Of a stretch of DNA of 64,000 nt, positions 62,211-64,000 are shown in pieces. The notes beneath the pieces are model-generated. The model saw nothing but the letters and a program-made list of their open reading frames with translations. It ran no database searches and was not told where the DNA came from. Position 1 is the first letter of the stretch. Each line of letters starts with the position of its first letter. The DNA lies in assembly GCF_003646465.1 (NCBI RefSeq), contig NZ_QZEX01000001.1:706236-770235 (forward strand), given 5' to 3'. This DNA is from Chachezhania antarctica (GTDB taxonomy: Bacteria > Pseudomonadota > Alphaproteobacteria > Rhodobacterales > Rhodobacteraceae). The position numbers and the translations under genes are program-made.

Positions 62211-63074
62211 TTAAAGCTTGTTGACGGGCAGTTTCAGGTACACGTTGCCCTCGTCATCGGCGGGCGGCATGTGGCCTGCGCGCATGTTCACCTGCAGCGA
62301 CGGCAGGATCAGGCGCGGCATGCCCAGCGTTGCATCGCGGGCATCGCGCATCGACACGAAATCCTCGATCGGCTTGCCTTGCCCCACGTGGATGTTCAGC
62401 GCCTTCTGTTCGCCCACGGTCGTTTCCCACGCGAATTCATCGCGGCCCGGCGCCTTGTAGTCATGGCCCACGAAGATGCGAGTTTCGTCCGGCAGGGCGA
62501 GGATCTTCTGGATCGAATTGTACATCGTCTCGGACGAACCGCCCGGGAAGTCGCAGCGCGCGGTGCCGAAATCGGGCATGAACAGCGTGTCGCCCACGAA
62601 GGCCGCATCGCCGATCACGTAGGTCAGGCAGGCCGGCGTATGGCCGGGCGTGTGCAGCACGTCGCCGCGCATCTGGCCGATATGGAAGCTGTCGCCTTCG
62701 GTGAACAGCGCATCGAACTGCGATCCGTCGCGCTGGAATTCGGTGCCTTCGTTGAAGACCTTGCCGAAGGTGTCCTGCACCACGGTGATCCGGTCGCCGA
62801 TGCCGATCTGGCCGCCCACCTTCTCCTGAATGTAGGGCGCGGCCGACAGGTGATCCGCATGAACATGGGTTTCGAGGATCCATTCGACCTGCAGGCCCCG
62901 CGCCTTGATGTGGGCGATGATCTCGTCGGCCGAGGACGTGTCGGTCCGGCCCGAGGCGTGGTCGAAGTCGAGCACGCTGTCAATCACCGCGCAGGCGCTG
63001 CCCTGGGGATCCTTCACCACGTAGGACGCGGTGAACGTGGCTTCGTCGAAAAAGGCTGTCACATGAGGTGTCAT
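62211..63074 (-). CDS. MBL-fold hydrolase, persulfide dioxygenase/Blh-like
   Basis: A 287-residue metallo-beta-lactamase-fold protein. Metal motif ETHVHADHLSA (HxHxDH), then HTPGHTPACLTY, FVGDTLFMPDFG and VGHDYKAPGR supply the ligands. ETHE1/Blh-type enzymes oxidise glutathione persulfide to sulfite in the cytoplasm. ATG 63074 has AGGAGAG upstream; an in-frame extension to 63128 would overlap the operator. It is the first gene of the three-gene sulfur operon. Confidence 0.9.
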   Translation of the reverse strand: MTPHVTAFFDEATFTASYVVKDPQGSACAVIDSVLDFDHASGRTDTSSADEIIAHIKARGLQVEWILETHVHADHLSAAPYIQEKVGGQIGIGDRITVVQDTFGKVFNEGTEFQRDGSQFDALFTEGDSFHIGQMRGDVLHTPGHTPACLTYVIGDAAFVGDTLFMPDFGTARCDFPGGSSETMYNSIQKILALPDETRIFVGHDYKAPGRDEFAWETTVGEQKALNIHVGQGKPIEDFVSMRDARDATLGMPRLILPSLQVNMRAGHMPPADDEGNVYLKLPVNKL

Positions 63075-63100
63075 GGCACTCTCCTTTACTGTTGCGAATA

Positions 63101-63116
63101 CACATATCAATATGTG
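63101..63116. promoter_or_regulatory. Operator CACATAT-CA-ATATGTG upstream of the sulfur operon
   Basis: A perfect seven-base inverted repeat with a two-base centre, 27 bases before the MBL gene, in an A+T-rich island. BigR/SqrR-type ArsR repressors control such operons and bind A+T-rich palindromes, so this is a likely site. No arsR-family gene is visible in the window. Confidence 0.55.
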
Positions 63117-63322
63117 AATGTAATGCAAGCCCGATTGCAGCGTAAATTTCAGGCAGCGATGGAACCAGCCTGCCGCCCATGCGTTTTTTTAACCGCCTGT
63201 AAACTTTCTGGGCCAAACTTGTGGAGTTGCGGGTAACGTGACTGCAGAGCCGATCCCGGGAACTTGCGGCAGGAGGAACAGCCGCGACCCTGTTGCGGAT
63301 CGGTTCTTAGGGGAGGAAAAAC

Positions 63323-63538
63323 ATGACGGAGACAGACTTGGCCCATCGGGCCAGAGACCTTGAATTGCGAATCGCCAGCGCCGGCAACAGCGGGCGAATG
63401 TCCTATCAGCGGGAATTCTGTTCGGTCCTGCAGAAGATGCGGGCGGCCGGGATGGTGGTGCCCTCGCGGCTGAAAACGCTCGAGGAAGCGCTGCTGAACG
63501 AACGGTGCGAGGCGGATTTCGACAACCTGCCCGTGTAA
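63323..63538 (+). CDS. Small conserved-looking protein of unknown function
   Basis: A 71-residue soluble, helical, charged protein with no recognised motif. A strong ribosome site (GGGGAGG, seven bases before ATG) and a start in native codon use support expression. A single-Cys pair (C29-type and C62-type positions in REFCSV and NERCEAD) is present. It stands alone between the sulfur operon and a convergent small membrane protein gene. Confidence 0.65.
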   Translation: MTETDLAHRARDLELRIASAGNSGRMSYQREFCSVLQKMRAAGMVVPSRLKTLEEALLNERCEADFDNLPV

Positions 63539-63549
63539 GCCCGCATAGG

Positions 63550-63768
63550 TCAGCCCAGGATCACGCCGACGGCCACGAGCATGAGACCGAGCGCCGATAC
63601 CAGCAGGGCGGCGAGGTTCAGCGGCACGACCGATTGCAGAACGACGCGCAGCGCGTCGTCGTCGAGCCTGGCGCGCCGGGCACGGATGACCTTCAGCACG
63701 CACCAGATCAGGCCCGCGATGCCGGCCAGGACAAGGACGGCGCCGGCCCAGATGATGATGTCGAACAT
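63550..63768 (-). CDS. Small two-helix membrane protein of unknown function
   Basis: A 72-residue protein with hydrophobic segments at about 2-24 and 47-70, separated by a basic/acidic loop (KVIRARRARLDDD). AAGGAGC lies just before the ATG. I do not recognise a family with certainty; the organisation is like small inner-membrane proteins found alone in Rhodobacterales genomes. It is convergent with the gene at 63323 (11-base gap). Confidence 0.68.
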   Translation of the reverse strand: MFDIIIWAGAVLVLAGIAGLIWCVLKVIRARRARLDDDALRVVLQSVVPLNLAALLVSALGLMLVAVGVILG

Positions 63769-63943
63769 GCGCGCTCCTTCAGCGTGGCCCGTTTGCGCTG
63801 CGGCTACCCGAGAGCGCGGTCGCGATCAAGCGCGCCCTTGGTCGCGCGGGCGGGGTCTGATCTTGCCTTGTGGGGCCGCAGCGGCCCATGTATCCCGGCA
63901 ATCCACCACGTGCGGTTCAATCGACGCCAGGGAGTATTGAGGC

Positions 63944-64000
63944 ATGGAAGACGGACAGATGGTCGAGAGCGCGGCCGATGCGACCTACAAGGTAACGGCG
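63944..64000 (+). CDS. Start of a gene running off the window, possibly DUF2312/GapR-like
   Basis: Nineteen codons are visible, beginning MEDGQMVESAADATYKVTA, with GGGAG eight bases before the ATG. The segment TYKVTA resembles the beginning of DUF2312 (GapR) nucleoid proteins, where it leads into an ADELRQF-like helix. This is a recollection-based guess from few residues; the next codons would decide. Confidence 0.45.
   Translation, partial: MEDGQMVESAADATYKVTA

Overview
The window looks like chromosomal core and near-core DNA of a high-G+C alphaproteobacterium, most likely a member of the Rhodobacterales (Roseobacter/Rhodobacter group). This is inferred from gene types and order: an NDUFA12-type complex I subunit next to mlaD, a DUF2155 gene, aat and accCB; a short-form hisG with hisZ; a ScfR-type XRE regulator; several Tat-exported binding proteins; and codon use heavily biased to G/C in third positions. 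I see no prophage, integrase, transposase, rRNA operon or CRISPR array. Two tRNA genes are present (Phe and Gln).

Layout. 1-1.6 kb: 3' end of maf, a short RNase E/G and yacG in one overlapping operon, then tRNA-Phe. 1.7-6.1 kb: a divergent pair of exported beta-lactamase-fold proteins, one with all three catalytic motifs lost and one intact, the intact one followed by an orphan TpsB outer-membrane transporter. 6.1-10.4 kb: phosphate transporter, Nudix hydrolase, UPF0324 exporter and Ca2+/Na+ antiporter. 10.5-20.7 kb: tRNA-Gln with its promoter and terminator, an SH3-domain protein, hydroxyacid dehydrogenase, thpR, gamma-glutamyltransferase, a D-lactate/glycolate-type FAD dehydrogenase, a dimethylglycine-dehydrogenase-like enzyme, an unknown membrane protein and a DUF938 methyltransferase. 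20.9-30.2 kb: a minus-strand purine operon, xdhA-xdhB-xdhC followed by a BMP/Nup-type nucleoside ABC transporter. 30.8-37.9 kb: dnaE, then hisS-hisZ-hisG. 37.9-42.6 kb: an exported serine hydrolase and the zinc system (zur-znuC-znuB divergent from znuA). 42.7-49.0 kb: clpP, clpX, an NDUFA12-type gene, mlaD, DUF2155, aat, accC, accB. 49.4-54.8 kb: livKHMGF-type ABC transporter. 55-61.3 kb: ScfR-like regulator, single-domain response regulator, small membrane protein, CbrA-like transporter-fused histidine kinase, and a FliM/FliN-like protein with a repetitive tail. 61.3-64 kb: a persulfide/thiosulfate module (MBL-fold hydrolase plus two half-size YeeE/YedE proteins), two small ORFs and the start of a possible GapR/DUF2312 gene.

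The most unusual structure is a family of nested palindromic elements. Four copies lie at 30554-30638, 30674-30758 (inverted), 38971-39051 and 49201-49285, all between genes. Each has long outer arms (19-21 bp, at most one mismatch plus one wobble), a shared C-rich core (CCGCCCACCCCCGTC-like) and an inner 7-11 bp hairpin whose sequence differs between copies while its pairing is kept. Other points worth checking are the dead/active hydrolase pair beside an orphan TpsB, a stretch inside hisS with foreign-looking composition, and several perfect or near-perfect operator-like palindromes. All family assignments come from reading motifs and gene order; no database search was possible.
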